A stretch of 64,000 nt of DNA from Tillus elongatus (taxonomy: Eukaryota; Arthropoda; Insecta; Coleoptera; Cleridae). The stretch covers positions 23,185,739 to 23,249,738 of the forward strand of contig OZ023267.1 of assembly GCA_964006375.1 (NCBI GenBank), given 5' to 3'. Below the pieces are notes generated by a model. That model was not told where the DNA came from. It did not search any database and saw only the letters and a program-made list of their open reading frames with translations. This document shows positions 26,833 through 39,800 of the stretch, piece after piece. Each line of letters starts with the position of its first letter. Position 1 is the stretch's first letter. A program made the translations under genes and the position numbers.

Positions 26833-28490
26833 TTGATTTTTTTTTTAATTGTGTCTAATTTATTTTGGTTACCAGTTAGCTCCAAAATTGTTGAGTCATA
26901 ACGTTTTGTCATAAATTTCAATTTTTTCCCAAACAAATATTGTTATCATCTATAGTTAATCTTAATTTACTTTGTAACAAGCTTCTAGCATCTTGTATTT
27001 GCATACCAAACTGATTCGACTGCTTCCATCCTATTTCTACACTAATGCGTGATATCAGTACAACATTATACAGAGTGCTGTAACTCGCGTGGATCATAGC
27101 CGGCTAAAGCGATAGTTCCAGGAGAAACATAGGAATTGAGTCAAGAAGCTGATAAATACTAAGCTTTCCGGAGATAACCTCTGTGCTGCTATCATCGGCG
27201 GTACCAGTATTGACATACTCTTTGTCAAATGGTCTAACACCGACTTGGACGAACTGGACAGACTCACGAGAAGGGTCCTTACGAAATTTCGGTGCCTTCA
27301 CACCAACTCATCTGTTAGAAGACTTTACACACATCTGAAAGAAGGCTGCAGAGGATTAATTCATATAAAGAGCCCCTCCTTTAAGCAAGAAAGAAACATG
27401 CGACATAGTTTTCTTTGCATCACAGGATGAATTGATGAAGTTGGTGGTGTACGAGGATAAGGATTATACTCCACTTAGGCTGGGTCAGCGCAACTATGAG
27501 TTGGACATCCCAACTGACCAGGACAGCATACTCCAATAGAGTGACCAGGCTATGCATGGAAGGTACCCCAGACACCTGTAGACAGATAATGTTGATAAGA
27601 CCCATTCGCCTTTGCGGTTGGTTGGGGGGCAATTACAGCCGGAGACGGAGGGTTTTGTGATGGCCATTCAGGATAGGGGGTGTAAAAACTAAAAACTACG
27701 AGAAGCATTTGCTAAAATTAGAAGTGGTGGATAAATGTCGAAAATGCGCAGCTGTTGGAGATTCCATTTAACACGTCATGTCAGCATGTCATGCCCTCTC
27801 AGACTCAGCTAACTTAGGCAGCCATAACCAGCTCGCCAAGATCATCCACCAACAAATTGCTTTGAAGTACAGCTTAACCCGCTAACAACACCAGCCTACT
27901 ACAAGTATTCTCCAGAGGCAGTGCTGAAGTCGGCGGACTCTCTCCTGTACTGAGACCGACCCATGCTAACGGACACCACTGTGGACTCAATTGGCCAGAC
28001 ATTGTCCTGATAAACAAACAGATGAGGCTTGCTGTGATCATAGATATTGCTGTACCGCTGTCCCATAACAATTAGAAAACTGAAATTGAAAAGATCACCA
28101 AGTATGAAAACTTGGCATATGAAAAAAAAAGTTATGGAAACTCCAGAATATATATCCTTTCGTAATGTCGGCGGAAGGAAAATTTCATGGGAAATCTAAA
28201 GGAACGCGGATTACCAAATAACACCCTCAACATGGGGCAGAGGGCGGTTCTGTTGCAAGCATGTAACATAGTCCGAAAATTCCTCAGTTAGGTGGCGACC
28301 TCAAACACGTCTGCTGTGTTGGAGCACCGGAAGTCAGACTATAATGATAATATCGGCATAATGGGATATGATGAATTTCATTCCCATCCACCGAGCGGAG
28401 CCCCAACGTCGCGCGCGAGGGGAAGACCAAAAGTTTTCCAGTAGTAATACGGAGAAAGTATAACGCTTATATGAAATAATAATAATAACC

Positions 28491-28672
28491 CTATATAAGT
28501 TGATCACATCCTGCCTCGAGAAACGCATATATATGCACGGCTAACGAAACAACATAACTGCGAACCAGCAAAAAGGGTGTGCAATCAAGCTTACAATGGA
28601 CCAATAAATCTCTTTGCTGTCTACGTGGATTACAAAAAGGCATTTGATTCAATTATTCACGAATTGCTGAAC
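28491..28672 (+). mobile_element. R4/Dong-like LINE copy C, RT fragment
   Basis: Begins right after an (AAT)n run. It contains, in shifting frames, LYKLITSCLEKRIY and AVYVDYKKAFDSI (RT motif A, about 28618-28660), and is cut off at 28672 by an (ATTT)n-tailed sequence. It is a third copy of the same LINE family in a row. Confidence 0.65.
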
Positions 28673-29229
28673 ATCTATTTATTTATTTTTTATTTATTTA
28701 TTTATTGTTATCCTAATTATACAGCATGTCTCACAAAAAAGCTTAGCTTGTGCTTGCAAATGACATAATTTCAAACTTCTTCCAATAAAATCAAACTGTC
28801 AAACGGTTTTATTCTGTCACTTTGCAAATTTTCTCTGAACTTATCTCCCCTTCAATCCCAAATATCACCAATATATCCACTTTAGCATTTTATATTTAAA
28901 TTTACTTTGGTATAAAATAAATACTTTTCTACCACCATATTTCTCCAAAAATTTTAATTCTTCTAGGACAAAAATTTGACACTACATTTCTGACATTTTT
29001 ATCTATAAGATCGATACTTATATTCTGAGGTTCCTTGAACCCACAATGTCTATTTGGAGAACAAAAATTCAGTTACGGGTACAGAAAAACCATCTACATC
29101 ACAGGAGCTCGTACTCTTCAAATTTCTAACGACAGAGAGCACCTTTGAGTCCTTTACACTATTTGCATAGTAAAATACACACCTGTAGACAGATTAACTG
29201 CCAACAGAGAGCTGGAAAATAATGCAGCT
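28673..29229. other. (ATTT)n run and unrecognised sequence
   Basis: 28675-28707 is an (ATTT)n stretch that could be the 3' tail of a minus-strand retroelement. The following ~520 bp have no ORF and no match elsewhere in the window that I noticed. Confidence 0.4.
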
Positions 29230-31130
29230 GCTTTTTTATTTTTTTATTTCAACAACACACCGCGAGGGCTTACAGCCTAAATACTATGGTACCGTAGGTG
29301 TCGATAAGGAGGAAATAGGCAACTTGTTAATTCTGGACTTGAAGGTTTGGAGGTTCGGGGGAGAAGGAAAAACATGTGCCGGCAAGCAATTCCACATCTT
29401 GGAAGTCCTCGGGACAAAATAGCGGACATAACAAGATGTTCTATGTCTGGTGACCTGGACAGTAAAAGGGTGTATTCGTTCTGTTCCCCTGGTAGATCTG
29501 TTGGGGGCAGCAGGTATAGGAACTACGGAAGAAAGCTCCTCTGAGCAGTGCCCGTGCAGATATCTATAAAAAAGAGAGAGGTCACCAACGGCACGTCGGT
29601 GGGCATGGGATGGCAGCCTTTGGGTGAGGGTAGGGTCACCGATGAGACGTATAGCTCTCTTCTGAATGAAGTCCAGGATAGCGAGTGTAGAAGCGCCAGC
29701 AGCACCACAGATGTGGGAGCAGTATTCGAGGTTTGGTCTTATTTGTGAAGTATATAAGGTAAATAGATTAGCTGGTGAAAAGTATTTGCAAGCCGGGAAG
29801 AGGAAACCTAATTTCTTAGCAACCGCTTCTGCAATTGATGTAAAATGTTGGTGCCAATTGAGATTTCGATCCACAGAAATGCGAACAAGTGAAAAGGACT
29901 CATTACTTTGAACAACTTGGTTGTTTATTGTGATGGGTCTAGGGCTGATGTAGATCTAATGAGAAAGAGAGCAAGACTGTGATTTGGTGGGGTCGAATTG
30001 TACAAGATTTCTACTTCCCCAGTCTAATATTTTTGGAGATCCACGTAGATAGAACCCTCCATTAGTCTGCGATCCTCACCTATTGGGCTAAAGAGACAGG
30101 CTTAGAATATTGTATATTTGAGTGGAGGGTGCTGTCGTCCGCGTAACTGTGAACTGGGTTGGATGTGCTAGAGAGGAGGTCATTGATGTGGAGAAGAAAC
30201 AAAGTAGGGGCTAAAGCTGAACCTTGAGGAACTTCTGCATTAATTGGATACAGTTTAGATGAATGGCCATCCACGACAATAGAAATGCTTCGGTTGGAGA
30301 GGAAATTTGCTGTCCACGTACAGATTTTTGGTGGTAGGCCATAGGCCGGTAGTTTATTAAGCAGCGCTGCGTGCCAGACCTGGCCGAATGCTTTGGATAT
30401 GTCTAGAGCAACAATCTGGGATTTACCGTGTGGTTCCATAGACTTGTTCCAAGAATGGGTGACAAAGGAAAGGAGGTCGGCAGTTGATATGCACTGACGG
30501 AATCCATACTGCCTGTCGTGGATTAGACTGTGTTTTTCAAGAAATTTTAGTAATTCGGTGTTTATATACTTTTCCATCACTTTAGAGACGACTGAAAGGA
30601 GAGAAATAGGCCTGTAGTTTCTAGGAAGCGCTTTGGATTCATTCTTGGGGACGGGTTGTACTCGAGCAGTTTTCGAGTTACTAGGGAATATGCCTCTATT
30701 GTAAGATGTCTGAAACAGACGAGTCAGGACAGGAGCAAGTTCTGGTGTGCACTTTTTGAGAACAATTGCTGCGATCTCGCCAAGGCCAGAGGCTTTCCTG
30801 GTATTAAGATAAGAGAGCATCTTTCGTACCTTTTTAGTTTTGAAAATGATATCCGTCATTTTATGCGCGACATTGGGGACTGTTGGTGGTTGAACATTTG
30901 GAGGTGGGTTGAGAGTAGAATTGCCGGCGAACAACGAGGCAAAATGTTCAGCCTTGCCCAGGGCGGTAGAAACAATTTCATCCCCTGAGACTAAAGAAAT
31001 TATTCCCAATAGATTTAGCAAGAGTCCAGAAGGGTTTGCTGCCGCTGGAGCTTAAGATGACTTTGGTTTTAATGTGGTTATTCAACGAGTTTTTTGCCTC
31101 AGAGAGAATGCGGACGTAGCGCATATTTGT
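29230..31130 (-). mobile_element. 5'-truncated jockey-superfamily LINE (copy D)
   Basis: Minus-strand LINE ending in an A-rich tail at about 29230. A second, shorter copy of the same family lies at 45452-46741. The 5' part, including the endonuclease, is missing. Confidence 0.8.
29284..31021 (-). pseudogene. LINE reverse transcriptase pseudogene (copy D)
   Basis: Two minus-strand ORFs. 30080-31021 (313 codons) carries the RT: LPRNYRPISLLSVVSKVMEK, HDRQYGFRQ, motif A region VALDISKAFGQVWHAALL, motif B VPQGSALAPTLFLLHINDLL and the catalytic SYADD box (about 30140-30155). 29284-29874 (196 codons) carries the C-terminal region with QIRPNLEYCSHIC and WNCLPAHVFPSP. The two are separated by frame breaks at about 29875-30079, and another break lies near 31021, upstream of which KPFWTLAKSIGNNFF is readable in another frame. 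No complete polyprotein is encoded. Confidence 0.85.
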
Positions 31131-31196
31131 GATTGAAATTATAGCTTGACACGAAAAATTTAAAAAACAAACAATATTGTTGGAACGTTATCATAG

Positions 31197-32079
<883 letters not shown>

Positions 32080-32560
32080 AATTCAAAAAACAATGGACCG
32101 ATTTTGATGAAATTTGGCGTCTTTAATTTGTAAGTGACTTGGACAAATTCGTTAGCCAGGAAAATCAGACCAGTTACACCGTGAACATTTTATGTCTTCT
32201 GTTGGAAATTTTTCCATCTCTGAAAATAACAAACGTATCATACATCCCAAGATCAGATCTCTTTAGTTAAAAGAAAAAAAGTTCGGGACAGAGCAAGTGC
32301 GTTATAGTAGTGAATTTTCATAATATTGTACACTATTAATATGGCGTATTATTAAAATTAATGCCTACTTTAAATTTAGATGGACCTTGGAGATCGGTTT
32401 TAGAGGTCCCACTAAGCGATTACTTCAAGAAATGTCTATTTTCTATGGAGCTAGAAAATTAAAATTTGGTACATATATGTAAGTAGTGCAAGTTGCTTTT
32501 AAAAAATTGTATTACAACTTTCATTAAAGTTAAAAAAAAATCCAGATTTTTTAAAATGTG
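32080..32560. repeat. TA-core repeat fragments in opposite orientations
   Basis: 32095-32277 matches the interior of the family in plus orientation (gttcgttagccaggaaaatc). 32278-32560 starts with the minus-orientation end (gttcgggacagagcaagtgc). The two appear fused head to head. Confidence 0.65.
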
Positions 32561-32752
32561 AATGTACCTGCCAAATTAGCAATATCACAGGTACTTTTCC
32601 TTATTAATTGCTTGGATGGTTTTGTTTTAGTCGGTACTAACGATTTAGGGAAGTTCACCGACATCAGAATTAACATATTTCGTTTGGCTGAAATGTATGT
32701 ATTCTTTTATTATCTATCGGACGTGCTTCTGTCGCTATTTATTTTGTAAAGT

Positions 32753-33212
32753 AATCTATTAGGAGACTACTCATAGGCGGCGGAGCGAGATTAATATACT
32801 TTTTATTATTACTATATTTAGCAATATATACACTTTCGAAGGCATTTAGCTGTCCTGGTGGTCTAACATTTTTTATTAATTGTAGATTCTCCTCATTAAG
32901 GTAGTGATTATTATCCCACATATGTTGAGCGACGGAAGATCTATATAGTACCATATCTTGATTGTGCTAAATGTTCTTTGAGCCTAATTCCAATAGATTT
33001 TTTTGTTTGTCCGTCGTATATAAAATCACAATCTTTACAACTTGTTTCATAAATTCCTGACGTTTTGGCTGTGATATCCTTGTCTTTTGGGTTACCTAGC
33101 AAGTTTTTAAAGTATTTTTTTCCCGAAAATGTTAGTTGCAAAATGGCTTTTTTTAAAATGCTCTCTAGGCCCCTAGTGATTAGAGGTTCACATGGTAAGC
33201 ACACAAAGTTTT
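32753..33212 (-). pseudogene. Penelope-like element fragment: GIY-YIG endonuclease
   Basis: On the minus strand, GIYETSCKDCDFIYDGQTKKSI (33040-33110 region) is followed, in the neighbouring ORF, by a C-terminal part with VAQHMWDNNHYL and YIAKYSNNKKYINLAPPPMS. This is the GIY-YIG nuclease of a second PLE family. The usual YIGQT motif reads YDGQT, and the coding frame breaks near 32945, so it is inactive. No RT is present. Confidence 0.75.
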
Positions 33213-33394
33213 TTTAGGCCTTCTCTCTTCTAAAAGTCACTTAGTTGAGGAGATATTAAAGTTGAAAAAAGAAAAATATGAAACTACAATATCAGTATAT
33301 TAAGAAAAATCAAATTGCTTTCACATTTTCTATTGATTCTTAAATTATCTAAGGTAAAATATGGACCACCCTGTATAATTTTTGTAAAAAAGTG

Positions 33395-33860
<466 letters not shown>

Positions 33861-34254
33861 TGCCACTGGTAATCAGAGAAGAGCAGACGAACAGAATATT
33901 TTGCGTGGTTAACAAAACCAATTGAATATGACATACAACGGTAATGTTTTTTTACGCAAAAAGGCAAGAAGTAGCAGAAAAAATATTGTGAAAATGTTTT
34001 AATTTTTCTTGTTAAAACGTCAAAGTCGCGATTTGAAACGTCAAAATTTGCAATTCTCAGACAAATAATCTGAAACAAATACGTATTGTGTAGAGAAAAT
34101 GTCGTAACAAGTGTGTTTTACAAAGCCTTAAGTTTCAGCTTTAACCATCATTGTGCTTCATCTTACTAAAATATTTAGGAAAATTCATTTCAAATAGACT
34201 CCCTTTCTAATGCTTTGGCAGTTGTGTTAGCTATAAAGTTTATGGTTAGTCTCT

Positions 34255-34395
34255 ATTTTAGCAAATTTTCGTAAAAAAAATCCTTATTGAGAAGATAGCG
34301 TCTTATGAATTTTGAAAATATGTCTTCAAATGAGCGCGAACTAGAACCCTTAAGACTCATATACGGGGTAAGTTTTAGTTTTTGTCTGTTAACAC
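34255..34395 (+). repeat. TA-core repeat, diverged left half
   Basis: Contains caaatgagcgcgaactagaa and a decayed version of the ccggggtcag block. The (TA)n core is reduced to tatac. Confidence 0.65.
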
Positions 34396-34935
34396 ATATA
34401 CAGGGTGACGCATTTCTACGGTAAAACTCAATATTTTCGTTTATATACAAGATACGAGCAAAAATTGTATACGTTAATTGTAGGGTGTTTTGAGCTGCCT
34501 CTTATAAAACTATTTTGATGATCACAGGGTGGATCATAAGTCGTTGGTGATACACAATTGCGTTTTTTAATAGAACACCGCGTATCTATTTTTGCATTTT
34601 CCATTGAATTATAATGCATGTTTGTAAGGAAAAAATTCGATATCGTTCATAGTTTTTGAGTTATTTCAATTGTTTTGCAACTTTTCACGTTTTTGGCACA
34701 TTGCACACATCTCACAAATTGTGAAACGGCGTTTTTACCAATAGATAGCGGAGCCCCATGGAAATGACGCATACACAGAGCTTTTTGTTTGTATTACTTG
34801 TCGAAAAAATTTAGTTGCCGTATACAGACGCTCTCAAATAGTGGCTGAACTGAAAAGTTGTCGCAGAAATCTTTTTAGTGTTTCCGTAGAAATAATTTTT
34901 TGTAATATTGTGTTGAAATGTTGGTAATTAATAAT
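34396..34935. repeat. dispersed repeat, possible mariner-type end
   Basis: Begins acagggtgacgcatttctac. The stretch 34545-34630 is repeated in inverse orientation at about 50566-50668. The tacagggtg start resembles the ends of long-inverted-repeat mariner elements, but no partner end or transposase is visible. Confidence 0.4.
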
Positions 34936-34972
34936 AAATGTGTAGTAAGTAAGGCTAGATGCATTCTCGCAA

Positions 34973-35033
34973 TAATTAGAACCGTAGACCGGTTTCGCTC
35001 TCATTAGAGCTCTTCAGTACGGCATACTAATTG
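34973..35033 (-). ncRNA. type-I hammerhead ribozyme
   Basis: On the minus strand: a core CUGAAGA, stem II GCUCU-AAUG-AGAGC, then GAAA, then stem III ACCG-GUCUA-CGGU and the cleavage position (U or C, depending on register). Stem I is formed by CAAUUAG with CUAAUUG and extends outward (GCUGCAAUUAG with CUAAUUGUUGC) with one U-U mismatch. A 9-nt bulge (UAUGCCGUA) lies between stem I and the core. All conserved core positions (C3 U4 G5 A6 N7 G8 A9, G12 A13 A14, U16.1) are present. Confidence 0.85.
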
Positions 35034-35286
35034 CAGCGAATATACACCTATAAAGTAATACGGCTATAGTAGCCAGCCTTTCAACATTAAGTGAGTGGTG
35101 GACGTGCCGCCACCTAGTTGCGGAACCAAGTAGTATGTTGTCAAGCTAGTTACAAATAACACAAAGTGTTAAAAAATAGAGACCGTATACAACTAACTAA
35201 CAATCTAGTAAATTATTAGCCCTGGTCCAGCCCATTTCTACCCTAATATAGGGACAAAGTATGTAAGGCTAGATGCATTCTCGCAA

Positions 35287-35334
35287 CAATTAGAACCGTA
35301 GACCGGTTTCGCTCTCATTAGAGCTCTTCAGTAC
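35287..35334 (-). ncRNA. truncated hammerhead ribozyme
   Basis: The second unit keeps the core CUGAAGA, stem II, GAAA and stem III but breaks at 35334, so the 5' strand of stem I is missing. The inverted partial copy starts at this breakpoint. Confidence 0.75.
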
Positions 35335-35639
35335 TTTCTCCCTATATTAGGGTAGAAATGGGCAAGGGCTAACAATTTACTAAATTTTGTATACAGTCTC
35401 TATTTTTTTAACACTTTGTGTTATTTGGAGCTGGCGTGACAACATACTACTTGGTTTCGCAACTAGGTGGCGGCACGTCCACCACTCACTTAGTGTTGTG
35501 TAGTAAGTTATTGTAAAAAAAAGTTACCGAATTTTTGTTAAAAATATAATATAGTTTAACATTACTGAAGGCAATTTCGACAAAAACAAAAAATGGTGAA
35601 CTTTTGTAAAAGAAATTTTTGCAAATTTTCATTTTTTTT

Positions 35640-35942
35640 CCTATTTTGGTCATAAAGCAGTTTGTCAATAATTATATCTTGGCATGTGTGTAAATAGCTT
35701 GAAAAGGTTCGTTGGCCAGGAAAATCGGACCACTTTTTTCTGGAACTTGTTAAGTTTAAATTCTCTGAAAATTTTGTACTTTTTGAAACAATAGTCATTT
35801 TAATGAAATGTGATACATTATTCCTACTATATAGGTTATACTGCCAACCAAATGTCCTTTTAAAAACAAGACATATTTGACGTTAGAAACATTTTAACGA
35901 AAATTCGCTACCATAATGCATTTGTTGCGTCCAGATTTTTTG
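35640..35942 (+). repeat. TA-core repeat, diverged right half
   Basis: Contains ggttcgttggccaggaaaat and ends in cgctaccataatgcatttgt followed by tgcgtccag. Confidence 0.7.
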
Positions 35943-36460
35943 TAACTTTCATGCAATTTTCAAATATATCTGACTTAAGGGCCAAATAAAGATTCACCTA
36001 CAGACTTGTTACGTCAGAATTTGCTCTCATAACACAAGCAATCCCACATAATCTTTTTTTATCTGAGAAAGCTTTTTTGATCGAAATATTATTCAATTTA
36101 CACGCATGACGATTATACGAAGTGATTAAATACATTATTGAGATTGAAGGGCGTCCTCTATCAAAACGGTTGGTTGCTTTGGTGATGGGTGGTCGGTTAT
36201 TAAATAAGCCACGTGCGATGTAACAATCACCATACCCTTGCAGGGATTGCTTGATGGATTTCTCTATTCCCACAAGTTGCTATAAGCACTCTAGTGTTAG
36301 ATCGACGAAATTACAGCCCTCGACGAAATGTAATCTCTAAAAGTAATTACTATCTGAAATCAATTATTTCATGGATGATTCAAAGTAAAATGGCACTATT
36401 ATTATCTGTTTAAATCATGTAATACAGTTATTTCTACAAATCATAGTTTATACTCGATGA

Positions 36461-36463
<3 letters not shown>
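35943..36463. other. no recognised gene
   Basis: A minus-strand ORF at 35998-36273 (91 codons) has no domain I recognise. A (TA)n tract follows at 36464-36536. Confidence 0.4.
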
Positions 36464-36536
<73 letters not shown>

Positions 36537-36539
<3 letters not shown>

Positions 36540-36859
36540 ATGTTAATTGCACTTGTTGATATTAAATCCATACGTAAACATTTAATATACTTTATTATTT
36601 CACTAACTGAATAAACTATATGATACATTTAACTATAAAACAATCACAGACAGTACATAACAGATAACTGACCGAGCGTGGAGAGACGTATCTTCACTGT
36701 GTCGGTTGGTAGCGAGGAGAGAGAGAGAGAGAGAGATCCCTGGTGTCTCTTATATAGTAGTTCTTGACAGCTTGCTGTCGAATAACGTAACGCAACGTTT
36801 AGCTGTCAGAAACATAGAGTAGTGTTGACGGAAACACTGCGGTCGGAACCACCGCCACA
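36537..36859 (-). repeat. 3' LTR of the gypsy element
   Basis: About 323 bp, TG...CA on the plus strand and starting TGTGGCGG on the coding strand. It contains a TATA-box-like CTATATAAGAG (coding strand) and a GA microsatellite. Confidence 0.85.
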
Positions 36860-36874
36860 TACTCCCCTCTCAGT
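36860..36874 (-). promoter_or_regulatory. polypurine tract
   Basis: The coding strand reads GAGAGGGGAGTA just before the 3' LTR, the plus-strand DNA primer site. Confidence 0.65.
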
Positions 36875-36884
36875 GGCAACGCTA

Positions 36885-39800
36885 TTAGTTCAAGTATCTT
36901 CGTGGAAATCGAACTCTACGTCCATGGCGTGTAGTTTGAACGGGAACGGGAACTTCACTGTCACTTTCACTAGGTGTTGGACTTTCACTGTCACTTTCAG
37001 TTTCACTAGGATGTGTCTGAGGCTGGAAAGTTGTCTGTTCGTTATCACAAAGAATGAATGCGGGTTTAAGACGGTCAACAGAAATTGTCTCTTCTCCGTG
37101 TGATTTCTTGATTTTGAAGACTTTGTCAGTTCGGGATAACACTTCAAAGGGGCCGTCATAAACTGGTTCGAGGGTTTTTCGCGGGATATCAATGCGAACA
37201 AAAACAAAAGGAGCTTCCATAAGCTTAGGATGGACAAATACCTTTTTTGCACTATGATGTTTAAAAGGTACTGGTCGAAGTTTCCTTATGTCTTCTTTCA
37301 GCTGAGATATAAGTGATGGAACATCCTGAGCTTGTGTGCTGTTGAAAAAGTCGGTGGGAAGTTTGATTGATTCTCCGTAGACTATTTCAGCGGGTGTTGA
37401 GCGATATTCTGGAATTATGTACGATCTGAGTCCTAGTAACACAATTGGCAATTTAGCGACCCAGTTTTCGTCCATATGAGCTTTCAAGGCCTGTTTCAGA
37501 ACTCTATGCCATCTCTCGATTACACCATTTGCTGCTGGGTGGTAAGCTGTGGTCTTGATGTGGTCTGCACCTAGTGTTTTAGTGAGGTGTGTGAAAAGGA
37601 GGCAATCGAATTGTTTACCTCTGTCTGTGGTGATGTATTGCGGAACACCGAAACGAGAGATCCAGCATGATAAAATAGTGTTCGCTACTGTTTCTGCTGT
37701 AATATCTGACAATGGAATTGCTTCGGGCCATCGAGAAAATCTGTCTATAGCGTTGACCTTGTGATAGTGGTAATGGTCCCACAATGTCAACATTTATATG
37801 CGAGAATCTTCTCATGGCTGGGGTGTATTGTCCAATGGCACTGGAAGTGTGTCTCCATATCTTGACTTTCTGGCAGGGAATGCAAGTTTTAGACCAAAGA
37901 GATACATCGCGTTTCAATTTGGGCCAACAAAATCTATCCTGGACCAGATCGACTGAAGCTGATATGCCTGGGTGAGATAAATTGTGGATAGAATCGAAAA
38001 TATTTCGGCGAAATTTGAGTGGAATGAATGGGCGAAGTTTCTTTGAAGAATAATCGCAAATAAGATTCAATCCGTTGTCAAGAGGCATGTTTTGAAATTT
38101 GTATGAGGAAGATTTAGACTGCAGAAGGTGTTTGAGTTCCTCACAAGATGACTGAGCTTGCGCAATTTCTTGGAGTGACACAGTGGAAGAAAGTGAAATT
38201 GTTTCAATGCGAGAACAATAGTCTGCGGGAATGTTTGTAGGACATGGTATGTAGCGAATGTCTGTGGTAAATTGACCTAGGAAGTCTAAATGTCGTAGTT
38301 GCCTTGGAGATGCTTTATCGACGTGTTGTTCAAAAGCGTATGTCAAAGGTTTGTGGTCCGTATAAATGGTGAAATGACGACCTTCTAGGGTATATCTAAA
38401 GTATTTAACTGCCTGATAAGCAGCTAGAAGTTCGCGATCGTAGGTGCTGTAAGATTTTTGGGCTGAAGTAAGCTTTTTAGAGTAGAAACCTAGGGGTTCT
38501 AGTGTTTGATCACGTAGTTGTTGGAGGGAAGCGCCTACGGCATAATCAGAAGCATCGACATGGAGAATTAGTGGTAGCGAAGAAGACGGATGAGCTATTA
38601 GTGTAGCGTTTTTTAGTGCCTCTTTCAAACGTTCGAATGCTTCTCGAGTCTGAGGAGTCCACTCGATTTTACGTTTGTCGCGTTTTTTGGGATTCTGGCA
38701 GAGGTCGAATAGTGGTTGCTGATTTTCCGCAGCACGTGGAAGAGAACGACGGTAGAAATTTATGAGACCTAGAAATCTTCTGAGTTTTTCAATGGTATCG
38801 GGAAGAGGTAGGTCGGTAATAGCTTTGATGCGTTCAGGAAGTGGAAATAATCCAGATTTATTAACACGAAAACCTAAAAATGAAATTTCGGCCACTCCGA
38901 ATTCACATTTAGATGAATTGATACGGATGCCGTTGTCTTGAAGTGTCTGAAAAAGTTTTGCTAGATGCTCTTGATGTTCTTTTTCAGAGGCTGATGCAAC
39001 GAGAATATCGTCAAGATAGGAGTAGGCAAAGTCAAGATGTCTTAAAATTGAATGTAAATATCTTTGAAATGTTTGTGCTGAATTACGAAGGCCAAATGGG
39101 GTTTTAACAAATTCGAATAACCCAAATGGAGTTATGACTGCTGTTTTGGGAATATCTTGAGGTGCTACTGGGATGTGATGGAAAGCGCGAATGATATATA
39201 ATTTTGAAAAAATACGTTTGCCTTCTAACTGGGCATTAAAATCCTGCAAATTTGGAATGGGATATTTGTCTGGGATTGTTTTAGCGTTTAGTGCTCGGTA
39301 ATCCCCACATGGTCTCCATGAGCCATCCTTTTTTTGCACCATGTGGAGGGGGCTTGACCATGAACTTTTGGAGGGTCTACAAATTCCCAAGTCCATCATG
39401 TGCTGGAATTCTAGCTTTGCTTGAGCTAGCTTTTCTGGGGGCAATCTTCTAGCTTTTGCAGTGACAGGTGGTCCTTCCGTACTTATAGTATGGAAGAACT
39501 CAACCTCTGGAAGGTTGCTAGAAGAAGTTTCCTTAAAAAGGTCAGGAAATTGTTGTAGCAATTTGAAGTACTGGTGTGTCGGGTCTACAAGATGAATTTT
39601 AGAATTAATTCCTGGTGGTGGGTTAGCACCGGTCTTAGAGAGGTTTGTCTTTGTATCGATTAAACGTCTATGTTTCATATCCACAAGTAAAGCAAACTCT
39701 GCTAGAAAATCAGCGCCTATAATTGGTTGCTTGATATCGGCAAGTGTGAAGGGCCAGCAGAACCTACGGCGTAAACCTAGATCCAAATCTAATAGTTGTT

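Larger units (their letters stand above)
25232..27085 (-). mobile_element. endogenous retrovirus fragment (errantivirus-like) nested in LINE copy B
   Basis: On the minus strand: the first 66 bp of an LTR (27085 down to 27020), env remnants, a purine-rich tract, then a second LTR starting agttacagcaccctgtataa at 25551. The 66-bp segments 25486-25551 and 27020-27085 are near-identical, and both begin AGTTAC, as errantivirus LTRs do. Gag, pol and most of the 5' LTR are missing, so this is an internally deleted insertion. The left LTR limit near 25232 is approximate. Confidence 0.75.
24588..28490 (+). pseudogene. R4/Dong-like LINE copy B: RT and restriction-like endonuclease, split by a retroviral insert
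   Basis: 5'-truncated copy. The first part (24588-25231) holds RT motif A (YIDYSKAFDS, about 24695-24715), an FCLALNP block and the catalytic LLYMDDLKLY box (about 24990-25020). It is interrupted by an endogenous-retrovirus fragment (25232-27085). It resumes with VKWSNTDLDELDRLTRRVL (about 27220-27275), a CxxC...H...C finger (about 27733-27795) and WPDIVLINKQ with a downstream IDIAVPLSHNN (about 27985-28070), the PD-(D/E)xK-like endonuclease of R2/R4-type LINEs. Many stops and frame changes are present. The 3' UTR ends in aataataataa at about 28490. Confidence 0.75.
34950..35496 (-). mobile_element. hammerhead-ribozyme retroelement ('retrozyme'), locus 1
   Basis: One full 314-bp unit (34950-35263) and 70 bp of a second unit, followed by an inverted partial copy (35335-35496). 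The locus is bounded by the direct repeat tgtgtagtaag(t) at 34939-34950 and 35497-35508. It has no ORF. The transcribed strand is minus, judging from the ribozyme. Confidence 0.8.

Noticed and set aside
30656..30988. 110-codon plus-strand ORF
   Set aside because: It lies antisense to the RT of LINE copy D, which has clear RT motifs.
35998..36273. 91-codon minus-strand ORF as a possible host exon
   Set aside because: No recognisable domain, no convincing splice sites and no second exon nearby.
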